A stretch of DNA of 20,485 nucleotides from Synechococcaceae bacterium WBB_10_009 (GTDB lineage Bacteria; Cyanobacteriota; Cyanobacteriia; PCC-6307; Cyanobiaceae), in NCBI GenBank assembly GCA_010030955.1, contig RHBP01000012.1, positions 1-20,485 of the forward strand. The letters are read 5' to 3'. This document shows, piece by piece, positions 1 through 7,673 of this stretch. A program made the translations under genes and the position numbers. Under the pieces are notes generated by a model, which made no database searches, was not told where the DNA came from, and worked only from the letters and a program-made list of their open reading frames with translations. The first letter of the stretch is position 1, and the number at the start of each line of letters is the position of its first letter.

Positions 1-45
1 TAGTGCTCCCAAAGCACCCGCGCTACCAAGCTGCGCCACGCCCCG
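1..45 (-). tRNA. tRNA-Pro (anticodon TGG), 3' part cut by window start
   Basis: Read on the minus strand, the sequence from 45 to 1 starts with a CGGGGCG acceptor strand. It continues with a D-arm containing CTTGGTAGCGC and an anticodon arm whose 7-base loop is TTTGGGA. The anticodon is therefore TGG (window 9-11), which reads proline codons. The variable loop, T-arm and 3' acceptor strand lie outside the window. The 5' end is set by the acceptor strand at 39-45. It is divergent from the M23 peptidase gene, only about 21 bp away. Confidence 0.9.
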
Positions 46-66
46 TATGCCTGGAGCTTACCGGCT

Positions 67-858
67 GTGGCGCAAGCACCCGGCTGGCCGAGCCGGGGAA
101 TCCCGGTACAACGGGCTCGCCCGCTGGCCCCTGCCTTGCGCTTGCCCTGTGCCCCCTTGTTGCTCGGCCTGCTGCTGAGCTTGCCGGCTGGGGCCGTGCG
201 CGCCCAGGAGCACAGCCATGGCACCACGGTGCCCACCCCCGCTGCCGCTGCAGCCGCTGCAGGGCTGCCGCCGAAGCCGCAACTGATTCCTCCGGAAACG
301 CCGGTGGCCGATGTGGTGCTGGCCACGGCCCGCGCGGCGGTGCTCAAGCCGGATCAGGCCTGGCCGCTGCGCCCCGGTGAGCCCCTGCGGTTGGTGTACC
401 CGCTGGCGGTGCCCGCCACGGAGGTTGACCTTTACGGCTGGCGTTATTCCGACGCCCGCAAGGCCTGGCGCATGCACGCCGGACAGGACCTGGCCGCCCC
501 CGAAGGTACGCCGGTGCTGGCCATGCTTCCGGGCCATGTGGTGCTGGTGGAGATGCTCGATGGCTACGGCCTCACCGTGGTGCTCGACCACGGCCGCGGC
601 TGGCAGACCCTCTATGCCCACCTGCTCGACAGCGCCGTGCAGCCGGGCGACTTCCTGCCGGCGGCGTCGGTGCTGGGGCGCCTCGGGCAAACCGGCCGCG
701 CCTCCGGGCCCCATCTGCATGTGGAGCTGCGCCGGCGCCTGGGGGATCGGATGATGGCACTCGATCCCACCCCCCTGCTGGAGCAGGCCACCCGCCTGTT
801 GCCCGTGGCTCCGCCCGAACTGCAGCAGGCCCAGGTGCCCAGCCTCCGCACCCCTTGA
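67..858 (+). CDS. Secreted M23 (LytM-type) metallopeptidase
   Basis: Probable peptidoglycan endopeptidase acting outside the cytoplasmic membrane. With the GTG start at 67, a hydrophobic stretch around residues 29-43 ends in AVRA|QE, a plausible signal-peptidase I site near residue 46. The M23 core occupies about residues 108-225. It has the HxxxD zinc motif (H137, D141), the YAH histidine (H185) and the GPHLHVEL motif (H216, H218), so all expected zinc and catalytic residues are present. The region before the hydrophobic core is long, about 28 residues. The start is only 21 bp from the divergent tRNA-Pro, so the true start may be an internal TTG nearer the signal peptide. The gene overlaps the AlkB-like gene by 4 bp (TTGA) and they are probably co-transcribed. 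An activator role without hydrolysis is less likely because the residues are complete. Confidence 0.88.
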   Translation: MAQAPGWPSRGIPVQRARPLAPALRLPCAPLLLGLLLSLPAGAVRAQEHSHGTTVPTPAAAAAAAGLPPKPQLIPPETPVADVVLATARAAVLKPDQAWPLRPGEPLRLVYPLAVPATEVDLYGWRYSDARKAWRMHAGQDLAAPEGTPVLAMLPGHVVLVEMLDGYGLTVVLDHGRGWQTLYAHLLDSAVQPGDFLPAASVLGRLGQTGRASGPHLHVELRRRLGDRMMALDPTPLLEQATRLLPVAPPELQQAQVPSLRTP

Positions 859-1445
859 TCCCCATCCATCGCCCGGGCCTCAGCCTGCGCCAGGCCCCCG
901 CTTGGCTGCAGCAGCAGGGCCTCGACGTGCTGCAGTTGCGCCGCGCCCTGGAGCACGAGGTGCCCTGGCAGCAGCCGCTGGTCACCGTGTATGGGCGCCA
1001 GCACCCCACCCCGCGCCTGTGCTGTTGGGTGGCCGACCCCGGCTGCTCCTACCGCTACAGCGGCCATCAATCGCCGATCAGCCCCTGGACCCCGAGCCTC
1101 AGCGCCCTGCGTGAGCTGTTGCATCAGCAGCTGGGCGTGCGTTTCAACAGCCTGCTGCTCAACCGCTACCGCAACGGCGCCGATCGCATGGGTTGGCATG
1201 CCGACGACGAACCCGAACTCGACGACCAGGCCCCCATCGCCTCCCTCAGCCTCGGCGTTGCCCGTGATCTGCGCTTTCGGCACCGCCAAGGTGTGGAGCC
1301 CCCCTTTGCGGTGCGCCTGGAGGACGGCGACCTGCTGCTGATGGATCCCCCCACCCAACGGCACTGGCAGCACGCCCTACCACCCCGGGCCCGGGTGGTG
1401 GCGGAGCGGCTCAACCTCACCTTCCGGGTGATTCGCCGCCCCTGA
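855..1445 (+). CDS. AlkB-like 2-oxoglutarate/Fe(II)-dependent dioxygenase
   Basis: A 196-residue protein of the AlkB superfamily, which oxidatively removes alkyl groups from nucleic-acid bases using Fe(II) and 2-oxoglutarate. The whole signature is visible. N103-x-Y105 matches the 2OG-binding NxY motif. H115-A-D117 and H173 form the iron-binding facial triad. R185-L-N187 through R191 matches the family's RxNxTFR motif, which binds 2OG. The start is TTG at 855, overlapping the stop of the M23 peptidase gene (TTGA), which suggests translational coupling. The sequence resembles the small ALKBH2/3-like bacterial proteins more than E. coli AlkB. The substrate (DNA, RNA or other) cannot be told from the sequence. 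It converges on ridA with about 15 bp between the stops. Confidence 0.88.
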   Translation: MIPIHRPGLSLRQAPAWLQQQGLDVLQLRRALEHEVPWQQPLVTVYGRQHPTPRLCCWVADPGCSYRYSGHQSPISPWTPSLSALRELLHQQLGVRFNSLLLNRYRNGADRMGWHADDEPELDDQAPIASLSLGVARDLRFRHRQGVEPPFAVRLEDGDLLLMDPPTQRHWQHALPPRARVVAERLNLTFRVIRRP

Positions 1446-1460
1446 GATCGGCCCTGGCCC

Positions 1461-1859
1461 TCAGCCCAGCACGGCGATGCAATCGATCTCCACCCGGGCG
1501 CCCTTGGGCAGGGCCGCCACCTCCACGCAGGCCCGCGCCGGCGACACCCCTTCACCGAACACCTCGGCGTAGAGGGCGTTCACCTTGGTGAAATCCGCCA
1601 GGTCGGCCAGGAACACCGTGGTGCGCACCACCTGCTGGGGCGTGCAGCCCGCCGCCGCCAGCACCGCCTTGAGGTTGGCCAGCACCTGGCGCGTTTCCGC
1701 CTCCACATCGCCGTTGCCCACCATGGCGCCGGTGCCGGGATCGAGGGCGATCTGGCCGGAGCAATACAGCACCCCACCGGCCTTCACCGCCTGGTTGTAG
1801 GGCCCCACGGGTGCGGGGGCGGCGCTGGTGGTGACGGCCTCGATCACGGCGGTGGTCAT
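1461..1859 (-). CDS. ridA: RidA family reactive-intermediate deaminase (YjgF/UK114)
   Basis: A 132-residue RidA-family protein. In this family the enzyme hydrolyses 2-aminoacrylate and other enamine/imine by-products of PLP enzymes, protecting metabolism; the active form is a cytosolic trimer. Visible hallmarks are PVGPYNQAV near the N-terminus (Y21-equivalent region), SGQIALDPGTG (residues 34-44), the catalytic arginine in PARACVEVAALPKGA (R109), and the C-terminal VEID (E124). I chose the ATG at 1859 because it gives the usual family length and begins just before the conserved domain; an upstream in-frame extension to 1910 would overlap the divergent ABC gene and adds no conserved sequence. 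Confidence in the family is high. Substrate preference is inferred from the family. Confidence 0.93.
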   Translation of the reverse strand: MTTAVIEAVTTSAAPAPVGPYNQAVKAGGVLYCSGQIALDPGTGAMVGNGDVEAETRQVLANLKAVLAAAGCTPQQVVRTTVFLADLADFTKVNALYAEVFGEGVSPARACVEVAALPKGARVEIDCIAVLG

Positions 1860-1902
1860 CGCAGGGGAAGATGGGGGGCTGAGCCTATGGCGAACCCGCC
1901 GG

Positions 1903-3033
1903 ATGCGCATTGCCCAGCCCAGCCCTGAGCTGCCCCTGCGGCCGCAGGTGGAGCTGAGTGGGCTGTGGCACCGCTACCGCGGCCCGGCCTCCAGCGGTGA
2001 TTGGACGCTCCGCGCCATCGACTTCCAACTGCGCCCCGGCGAATTGGTGGGCCTGCTGGGCCCCTCCGGCTGCGGCAAAACCACCCTGCTGCGCCTGATC
2101 GCCGGCTTTGAGCGCCCCGACCGCGGTGTGGTGCGCATTGGCGGCCAGGAGGTGGCCGGGCCCCAGCGTTGGCTGCCGCCGGAGCGCCGCGGCGTGGGCA
2201 TGGTGTTTCAGGACTACGCCCTCTTCCCCCACCTCGATGCCTGGCGCAATGCCTGTTTTGGGTTGCGGCGCGGGCAGGACAGCAGCCGCGCCGCCTGGCT
2301 CCTGGAGCTGCTGGGCCTCAAGGGGCTGGAGGAGCGCTATCCCCATGAGCTCTCCGGCGGCCAGCGCCAGCGCTTGGCCCTGGCCCGTGCCCTGGCCCCC
2401 GGCAGCGCCCTGGTGCTGCTGGATGAGCCCTTCTCCAACCTCGATGTGGAGGTGCGGCTGCGGCTGCGGGCCGAGCTGCCCGGCGTGCTGGCCCGCTGCG
2501 GCGCCAGCGGCGTGATCGTGACCCACGACCCCGAGGAGGCCCTGGCCATCTGCGACCGCGTGGCCGTGCTCGAGGCGGGCCGCCTGCACCAATGCGCCAG
2601 CCCCCAGGAGCTGGTGAACCGCCCGGCCACCGCGTTTGTGGGGCGCTTCGTGCTGCAGGGCAATGTGCTGCCGGCCGAATGGCAGGGCCACCGCCTGCGC
2701 ACGCCCCTGGGGTGGCTGGAGCCTGAGGGCGTTCAGCCCGATGCCGCGGGGGCCGGCGACCAGCCCCTGCAGGTGTTGCTGAGCCCCCAGGGGCTGGAGC
2801 TGTTCCCCGATGAGGCCGCCGAAGCCTGGGTGGTGGGCCGCGAATTTCTGGGCCGTGAGTGGCTCTACCAGGTGCAGTGCGACGGCCTGCGGCTGCGGTT
2901 GCGCCTCCCCCTCAGCGCTGATTACGCCCGCGGCCAGCGCTGCCGCCTGCGGCTGCGGGGCGGTGAGCCGGCACGGCTGTTCCCCGGGGGCCTGCCGCTG
3001 CGGGCCGCCAGCGACGTGCCGCAGGTGCTCTGA
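1903..3033 (+). CDS. ABC transporter ATP-binding protein, FbpC/FutC-like (iron(III)-type)
   Basis: A 376-residue importer-type ATPase with all nucleotide-binding motifs. These are Walker A GPSGCGKT (53-60), Q-loop Q103, signature LSGGQ (150-154), Walker B VLLDEP (171-176) and H-loop H208. The remaining C-terminal part, about residue 250 onward, is beta-rich with two repeats ending in RLRLR-type strands, consistent with the TOBE domains of the FbpC/PotA/MalK group. The PERRGVGMVFQDYALFPH stretch is typical of FbpC-like ATPases for ferric iron. The ATG at 1903 is chosen because the 25 residues upstream would run antisense through the ridA start. No permease or binding protein is adjacent, so this is an orphan ATPase here and its substrate (iron, or another oxyanion or polyamine) is not fixed by context. 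Confidence 0.85.
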   Translation: MRIAQPSPELPLRPQVELSGLWHRYRGPASSGDWTLRAIDFQLRPGELVGLLGPSGCGKTTLLRLIAGFERPDRGVVRIGGQEVAGPQRWLPPERRGVGMVFQDYALFPHLDAWRNACFGLRRGQDSSRAAWLLELLGLKGLEERYPHELSGGQRQRLALARALAPGSALVLLDEPFSNLDVEVRLRLRAELPGVLARCGASGVIVTHDPEEALAICDRVAVLEAGRLHQCASPQELVNRPATAFVGRFVLQGNVLPAEWQGHRLRTPLGWLEPEGVQPDAAGAGDQPLQVLLSPQGLELFPDEAAEAWVVGREFLGREWLYQVQCDGLRLRLRLPLSADYARGQRCRLRLRGGEPARLFPGGLPLRAASDVPQVL

Positions 3034-3044
3034 GGTCAGCCCCC

Positions 3045-3080
3045 TTGGAGCACCTCAAAATTCAGCTCTAAACTGGGCCC
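3045..3080 (+). promoter_or_regulatory. Putative promoter of the DUF433/DUF5615 module, possibly leaderless
   Basis: TTGGAG (3045-3050) and TAAACT (3069-3074) are separated by 18 bp and resemble sigma-70 -35 and -10 boxes. The A of the ATG at 3081 lies 7 bp after the -10 box, where transcription would normally begin. The six bases before the ATG (gggccc) contain no Shine-Dalgarno sequence. The mRNA may therefore begin at the start codon. This is pattern matching only. Confidence 0.35.
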
Positions 3081-3311
3081 ATGGCTCGTTTGGACCGCAT
3101 CACCACCGATCCGGCCGTGCGCTTCGGCAAGCCGTGCGTTCGCGGCACCAGGATCACCGTTGCCGAGGTGCTGGGAACCCTTGGCAGTGGCGTGCCTGAA
3201 CAGGAGCTCTTGCTCGATTTCCCGCAGCTGTGCCACGACGACATCCTGGCCTGCTTCTCCTATGCGGCCGAACGGGAACGCACCTTGGTGGTGGCTGCCG
3301 CTGAGGCGTGA
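3081..3311 (+). CDS. DUF433 domain antitoxin
   Basis: A 76-residue protein matching the DUF433 family: opening RITTDPAVRFGKPCVRGTRI, followed by a helical VAEVLGTLGSGVPEQELLLDFP segment and DDILACFSYAAER. DUF433 proteins have a winged-helix-like fold and are found as the antitoxin partner of DUF5615 PIN-like proteins. Here the partner follows directly with a 4-bp GTGA overlap, the usual arrangement of type II toxin-antitoxin operons with the antitoxin first. It probably binds the toxin and its own promoter. The two-gene block is visibly richer in A/T than the genes around it, which suggests acquisition by transfer. Antitoxin activity is inferred from family and arrangement. Confidence 0.87.
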   Translation: MARLDRITTDPAVRFGKPCVRGTRITVAEVLGTLGSGVPEQELLLDFPQLCHDDILACFSYAAERERTLVVAAAEA

Positions 3312-3655
3312 GCAGGCGGTTGCTGCTGGATGAAAATCTCTCCGAGCGCCTCGTTGATGGGCTCGCTGCGGCCTTTGATGAGGTTCTGCATGTGCGGACC
3401 GAGGGGCTCGGTGGGGCCAGCGATGCAGAGATTTGGGGTTTTGCCCTTCAAACTGGGGCAACCCTGGTCACCAAGGACGAAGACTTTCTTCGCTTGAGCA
3501 TGGATCTGGGCTGGCCGCCCAAGGTGATTTGCGTTGGACTTGGCAACGCCTCCAACGCCAAGACAGCGGCCTTCCTGCTGGCAAACGCCACAACGCTGCA
3601 AGCATTCATGGATCAGCAGGAGAGCGGGTTTTTGCTTCTGCAGCCCAAGCCCTAG
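3308..3655 (+). CDS. DUF5615 family PIN-like toxin
   Basis: A 115-residue protein with the DUF5615 opening RRLLLDENLSERL (acidic pair at residues 9-10), a conserved central HVRTEGLGGASDAEIW, and the acidic TKDEDF motif near residues 74-79. These are the acidic positions of a PIN-like nuclease fold, so it is probably an RNA-cleaving toxin. The GTG start at 3308 overlaps the DUF433 antitoxin stop (GTGA), coupling their translation. The stop TAG lies in a CTAG that is also the stop of convergent gloB on the other strand. Codon use is less GC-biased than in neighbouring genes. Toxicity is not demonstrable from sequence. Confidence 0.85.
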   Translation: MSRRLLLDENLSERLVDGLAAAFDEVLHVRTEGLGGASDAEIWGFALQTGATLVTKDEDFLRLSMDLGWPPKVICVGLGNASNAKTAAFLLANATTLQAFMDQQESGFLLLQPKP

Positions 3656-4419
3656 CCCCGCCAGAGGTCTTTGCTGCCGCGGCGGCGGCGCAGTTCGGCG
3701 CCATCCGCCGCCCGCATGAACAAATTGGTGGCCCGCTCCAGGCCGATGCTGCTGGGGATGGTGGGCTGGCCGGCGGCGCGCTGGGCCCGCACAGCCGCCA
3801 GCCGTTCGGCGATGGGGCCATCACCCGGGGCCTCCGCCGCCGCCCAGCGCAGGTTGCCCTCCGTGTACTCATGGGCGCACCACACCCGTGTGCTGGCCGG
3901 AAGGGCCGCCAGCCGCTGCAGCGAGGTGTGCATCTGCTCGGGGGTTCCTTCAAACAGGCGGCCGCAGCCGCCGGCAAACAGCGTGTCGCCGCAGAACAGC
4001 TCTGCGCCTGCCGCCCCCTGGGGCGGCAGATAGAAGGCCACGTGGTGGGCCGTGTGGCCGGGCACCTCCAGCACCTCCACCGGGCGCCCCAGCAGCTCGA
4101 GCCGATCGCCCTCCGCCACCCCCTGGGTCTGCAGGGGGATGCGGGCCCGGTCGGCGGCGCTGGCGATCACCGCCGCCTGGGGCCAGCGCTCCAGCAGCGC
4201 TGCGGCGCCACCGATGTGGTCGTGGTGGTGGTGGGTGTGCAGGATGGCGCTGAGCTCCAGGCCCCGTTGCTCCAGCCAGTGCTGCACCGGCTCCGCCACC
4301 GCCGGATCCACCACCACCGCCGGCCCCGGGCCATCGCCGTGCAGCACAAACACGTAGTTGTCGCTCAGCACCGGGATCAGCGACACCCGCTCAGCGGCTC
4401 GGGTGGGGGCCTCTTGCAT
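3652..4419 (-). CDS. gloB: Hydroxyacylglutathione hydrolase (glyoxalase II)
   Basis: A 255-residue cytosolic metallo-beta-lactamase-fold enzyme that hydrolyses S-D-lactoylglutathione to D-lactate and glutathione, the second step of methylglyoxal detoxification. The binuclear metal site is complete: THHHHDH at 62-68 (H63, H65, D67, H68), H122 in PGHT, D145 in CGDTLF and H183 in CAHEYT. The C-terminal TIPSSIGLERATNLFMRA is the glyoxalase II substrate-binding region, which separates it from generic MBL hydrolases. Length is normal for the family. The start ATG at 4419 is divergent from hisG, leaving only 29 bp between them, so at least one of the promoters must overlap coding sequence. Its stop shares CTAG with the DUF5615 toxin. 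Confidence 0.94.
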   Translation of the reverse strand: MQEAPTRAAERVSLIPVLSDNYVFVLHGDGPGPAVVVDPAVAEPVQHWLEQRGLELSAILHTHHHHDHIGGAAALLERWPQAAVIASAADRARIPLQTQGVAEGDRLELLGRPVEVLEVPGHTAHHVAFYLPPQGAAGAELFCGDTLFAGGCGRLFEGTPEQMHTSLQRLAALPASTRVWCAHEYTEGNLRWAAAEAPGDGPIAERLAAVRAQRAAGQPTIPSSIGLERATNLFMRAADGAELRRRRGSKDLWRG

Positions 4420-4448
4420 CGTTAAAGTCCCGGTTCAGGCTTTGCCCC

Positions 4449-5105
4449 ATGATCACCGTCGCGCTGGCCAAGGGAGCCCTGCTGAAGGACTCGGTGGCCC
4501 GGTTTGCGGCCGCCGGCCTTGATTTCGCCGCCGTGCTCGAGCCGGGCAACCGCCTGCTGATGGTGCCGAGTGTGTGTGGCCGGGCCCGGGCCCTGCTGGT
4601 GCGCAACGCCGATGTGCCCGTGTATGTGGCCTACGGCCAGGCCCAGCTCGGCGTGGTGGGCTACGACGTGCTCCGCGAGCACCAGCTGCCGGTGGCGCAG
4701 CTCGTGGATCTGGGCTTCGGAGGCTGCCGCATGAGCGTGGCCGTGAAGGCCAGCAGCCCCTACCGCCGCGCCGCCGATCTGCCGGCCCATTGCCGCATCG
4801 CCAGCAAGTTCACCCGCTGCGCCCAGGACTACTTCGCCGCCCTCGATCTGCCGGTGGAGCTGATTCACCTGGCGGGCTCGGTGGAGCTGGGGCCGATCAC
4901 GGGCATGAGTGAGGCGATCGTGGATCTGGTGGCCACCGGCCGCACCCTCAAGGAGAACGGCCTGATCGCCATCGAAGACCTCTTCCACTCCACGGCGCGG
5001 CTGGTGGGCCACCCCCTCTCCCTGCGGCTTGATGGTGGCGAGCTGCAGGCGATCGTGGATCAGATCGCGGCCGTCGGGGCCCCCACCGCGCCGGTGCCCG
5101 CCTGA
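4449..5105 (+). CDS. hisG: ATP phosphoribosyltransferase, short form (histidine biosynthesis step 1)
   Basis: A 218-residue HisG. It joins ATP and PRPP to give phosphoribosyl-ATP, the first committed step of histidine synthesis. Visible signatures are ITVALAKGALLKDS at the N-terminus, the RNADVPVYVAYGQAQLGVVGYDVL segment, RIASKFTR, and the PRPP-binding region around EAIVDLVATGRTLKENGL. The length and lack of a C-terminal ACT-like domain place it in the short HisG_S form, which in other bacteria needs the regulatory subunit HisZ; no hisZ is in this window. The ATG at 4449 gives a full N-terminus. The stop overlaps the next gene's start by one base (TGATG), so translation of the ABC exporter is probably coupled to it. 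Confidence 0.95.
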   Translation: MITVALAKGALLKDSVARFAAAGLDFAAVLEPGNRLLMVPSVCGRARALLVRNADVPVYVAYGQAQLGVVGYDVLREHQLPVAQLVDLGFGGCRMSVAVKASSPYRRAADLPAHCRIASKFTRCAQDYFAALDLPVELIHLAGSVELGPITGMSEAIVDLVATGRTLKENGLIAIEDLFHSTARLVGHPLSLRLDGGELQAIVDQIAAVGAPTAPVPA

Positions 5106-6904
5106 TGGCGAGCCGCGATCGGCAACGGCTGCTGCGGCTGCTCCCCTACCTGGGCCGCGACCGCCGCCGCCTGCTGTTCACCCTGGTGCTGCTGATCCCG
5201 GTGGCCGGCGCCGCCGCCGTGCAGCCGCTGCTGGTGGGCCAGGCCATTTCCGCCTTGCGCCAGGAACCGGTGCTCCCCTGGCTGCAGCCCATGCCCCTGG
5301 CGCAGCAGCTCAACACCCTGGTGGCGCTGCTGTTGCTGGCGGTGTTGGTGCGGCTGGGCCTGCAGGGGCTGCAGAGCTTCAACGTGCAGGCGGTGGGCCA
5401 GCGGCTCACGGCCCGCATCCGTGACGACCTCTTCGCCCACGCCCTCGACCTCTCCCTGCGCTTCCACGACCGCACCCCCGTGGGCAAGCTGCTCACCCGC
5501 CTCACCAGCGATGTGGATGCCCTGGCGGAGGTGTTCGGCAGCGGCGCCGTCGGCCTGCTCGCCGACCTGGTGACCCTGCTGGTGATCGCCACCACGATGG
5601 TGGCGATCGAGCCGCGCCTGGGGCTGCTGTTGCTGGCGATTCAGCTGCCCGTGACGCTCTCGATGCTCTGGCTGCAGCGCCGCTACCGCAAGGCCAACTA
5701 CCGCGTGCGTGAGGAGCTGGGCCAGCTCAACGCCGACCTGCAGGAAAACCTGCAGGGCCTTGAGGTGGTGCAGATGTTCCGCCGCGAGGGCTACAACTCC
5801 CGCCGCTTCGCGCGCACCACCGAGGCCTACCGCCAGGCGGTGAACGGCACGATCTTCTACGACTCGGCCATCTCCGCCCTGATCGAGTGGGTGTCGCTGG
5901 CGGCCATCGCCCTGGTGCTGGCCCTGGGGGGCTGGATGGTGACCGCCGGCGCCATGGGCCTCGGCACCCTCACCACCTTCATCCTTTATTCGCAGCGGCT
6001 GTTTGATCCCCTGCGCCAGCTGGCGGAGCGCTTCACCCAGATCCAGGGGGGGCTCACCGCCGTGGAGCGCATCGGCGAACTGCTGGAGGAGCCGATCGAG
6101 ATCCAGGAGCTGCCGCTGGAGCAGCGTTCGGCGGCGGCGCAGCGCAGCGGCGGCCAGCGCAGCAGCGCTGGCGAGGTGGTCTTCGACAACGTGTCGTTCG
6201 CCTACCGCAGCGACGATCCGATCCTCACCGACCTCTCCTTCCGCATCGGCCCCGGTGAGCACGTGGCCCTGGTGGGCCCCACCGGCTCCGGCAAGAGCAC
6301 GGTGATTCGGTTGCTCTGCCGCCTCTACGAACCGCAGCGCGGGCGCATCCTGCTGGATGGCGTCGACATCCGCGAGCTGCCGATCCCCACCCTGCGCCAG
6401 CGGCTGGGGGTGGTGCTCCAAGACACGTTTTTGTTCAGCGGCAATGTGGCCGACAACCTGCGCCTCGATGCCCGCATCAGCGATGGCGAGTTGCAGCGCC
6501 TCTGCGAGGAGCTGGGCCTCGAGCCGCTGCTGCAGCGCTTGCCCCAGGGCCTGGCCACACCGCTGCGGGAGCGGGGCGGCAACCTCTCCTCCGGTGAGCG
6601 ACAGCTGTTGGCGGTGGCGCGGGTGGCGATTCGCAACCCGTCGGTGTTGGTGATGGATGAGGCCACCGCCTTCCTCGACCCCTCCACCGAGGCCACCCTG
6701 CAGCGCGACCTCGATCGGCTGCTCAGCGGCCGCACCGCCATCGTGATCGCCCACCGCCTGGCCACCGTGGAGGCGGCCGACCGCATCCTGGTGCTGCAGC
6801 GCGGCCGCTTGATCGAGCAGGGCAGCCACACCGCCCTGCGGGCGGCCGGCGGCCTCTATGCGCAGCTGGCGGAACTCCAGGAGCGCGGGCTGGCCACGCT
6901 CTGA
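5105..6904 (+). CDS. ABC exporter, fused membrane and ATPase domains (MsbA/multidrug type)
   Basis: A 599-residue half-transporter that should act as a homodimer in the inner membrane. The N-terminal ~320 residues hold an ABC type-1 exporter membrane domain, with hydrophobic segments such as LLFTLVLLIPVAGAAAV, and the family LTSDVDAL and REGYNSRRF coupling regions. The ATPase domain follows: Walker A GPTGSGKST (391-399), signature LSSGERQ (494-500) rather than LSGGQ, Walker B VLVMDE (ending D518-E519), and IVIAHRLATV with the H-loop histidine. The linker near residues 340-350 contains a Gln/Ser/Arg-rich low-complexity stretch. Substrate (lipid, drug or peptide) is unknown. Its ATG overlaps the hisG stop by one base. 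The 3' end overlaps the convergent hydrolase gene by 49 bp. Confidence 0.93.
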   Translation: MASRDRQRLLRLLPYLGRDRRRLLFTLVLLIPVAGAAAVQPLLVGQAISALRQEPVLPWLQPMPLAQQLNTLVALLLLAVLVRLGLQGLQSFNVQAVGQRLTARIRDDLFAHALDLSLRFHDRTPVGKLLTRLTSDVDALAEVFGSGAVGLLADLVTLLVIATTMVAIEPRLGLLLLAIQLPVTLSMLWLQRRYRKANYRVREELGQLNADLQENLQGLEVVQMFRREGYNSRRFARTTEAYRQAVNGTIFYDSAISALIEWVSLAAIALVLALGGWMVTAGAMGLGTLTTFILYSQRLFDPLRQLAERFTQIQGGLTAVERIGELLEEPIEIQELPLEQRSAAAQRSGGQRSSAGEVVFDNVSFAYRSDDPILTDLSFRIGPGEHVALVGPTGSGKSTVIRLLCRLYEPQRGRILLDGVDIRELPIPTLRQRLGVVLQDTFLFSGNVADNLRLDARISDGELQRLCEELGLEPLLQRLPQGLATPLRERGGNLSSGERQLLAVARVAIRNPSVLVMDEATAFLDPSTEATLQRDLDRLLSGRTAIVIAHRLATVEAADRILVLQRGRLIEQGSHTALRAAGGLYAQLAELQERGLATL

Positions 6905-7590
6905 GCGTTGAGCCAGGCGCTGATCAGCTGCGCCAGCCGCTCCGGCGCCGTGCGCATCGGCAGGTGCCCCTCCCCCTCCAGCAGCTCCACCTGGTGGTCG
7001 GCGCTGTAGCCCGCCAGGTGGCGCACATAGCGCGGCTCCATCACCGTGTCGCGGCTGCCCACCACCCACAGGCTCGGCACCGCCAGCTGGGCCGTGAGCC
7101 CCGGCAGCTGCCGCACCGCGCCGCGCTGCATGCTGCAGGCCAGCAACCCCCGCGCCGCCCGCAGCTCCGCCACCAGCGGGCTGCGGATCGCCTCGGTGCC
7201 CGGCAGCTCCGCCAGCCAGCCGGGCCGCCAGCGCAGGAAGCCGGCGCCGCCGCGCCGCACCATCCGAAACGGCCGCGGCTGGTACACCCCGCCGCCAGCG
7301 GCCACCTGCACCACCCCCTGCAGCTGATCCCCCAGCAGCGGCGCCGCGTGCAGCACCAGGCTGCCGCCGAGGGAATGGCCGATCAACACCAGCGGCCGGC
7401 CCTGGGCCCGCTCGCGGCTGGCTTCGGCCAGCCAGCGGCCGTAGCTGGGCAGGGTGGGCTGCAGCCCCCGCGGCCTCGGCGAGCCCCCAAAACCCGGCAG
7501 GTTGGGCGCCCACACCTCCCATTGCGGCTGCAGCTGCTCGACCAGCGGTTGCCACAGGCGGCCGGAGAGCATCCAGCCGTGCACACACAC
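6856..7590 (-). CDS. Alpha/beta hydrolase fold protein
   Basis: A soluble alpha/beta hydrolase with a full catalytic triad. With the GTG start at 7590, the VHGW oxyanion-hole motif is at 3-6, the nucleophile elbow GHSLGG gives S73, the acid is D181 in GSRDTVM, and the base is H209 in GEGHLP. The reading frame stays open upstream to 7665 and would add residues resembling a first beta-strand (LSGSPLLV) before VHGW. GTG at 7590 looks late for this fold, and the real start may be an upstream non-ATG codon. No neighbour fixes the substrate; esterase, lipase or thioesterase are all possible. The C-terminal 16 codons overlap the convergent ABC exporter gene by 49 bp. It is divergent from the GNAT gene. 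Confidence 0.82.
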   Translation of the reverse strand: MCVHGWMLSGRLWQPLVEQLQPQWEVWAPNLPGFGGSPRPRGLQPTLPSYGRWLAEASRERAQGRPLVLIGHSLGGSLVLHAAPLLGDQLQGVVQVAAGGGVYQPRPFRMVRRGGAGFLRWRPGWLAELPGTEAIRSPLVAELRAARGLLACSMQRGAVRQLPGLTAQLAVPSLWVVGSRDTVMEPRYVRHLAGYSADHQVELLEGEGHLPMRTAPERLAQLISAWLNAQSVASPRSWSSASCA

Positions 7591-7673
7591 CAGCAGGGGG
7601 GAGCCGCTCAGAACCTTCCGGTGGGGGAACGGTCTCCAGCCTGCCCCAGCTGCCGCCGCCGTGGGTCAGGATC

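Noticed and set aside
3081..3655. DUF433/DUF5615 pair as a new antiphage or defence system
   Set aside because: It matches a known type II toxin-antitoxin arrangement. No other defence genes are nearby.
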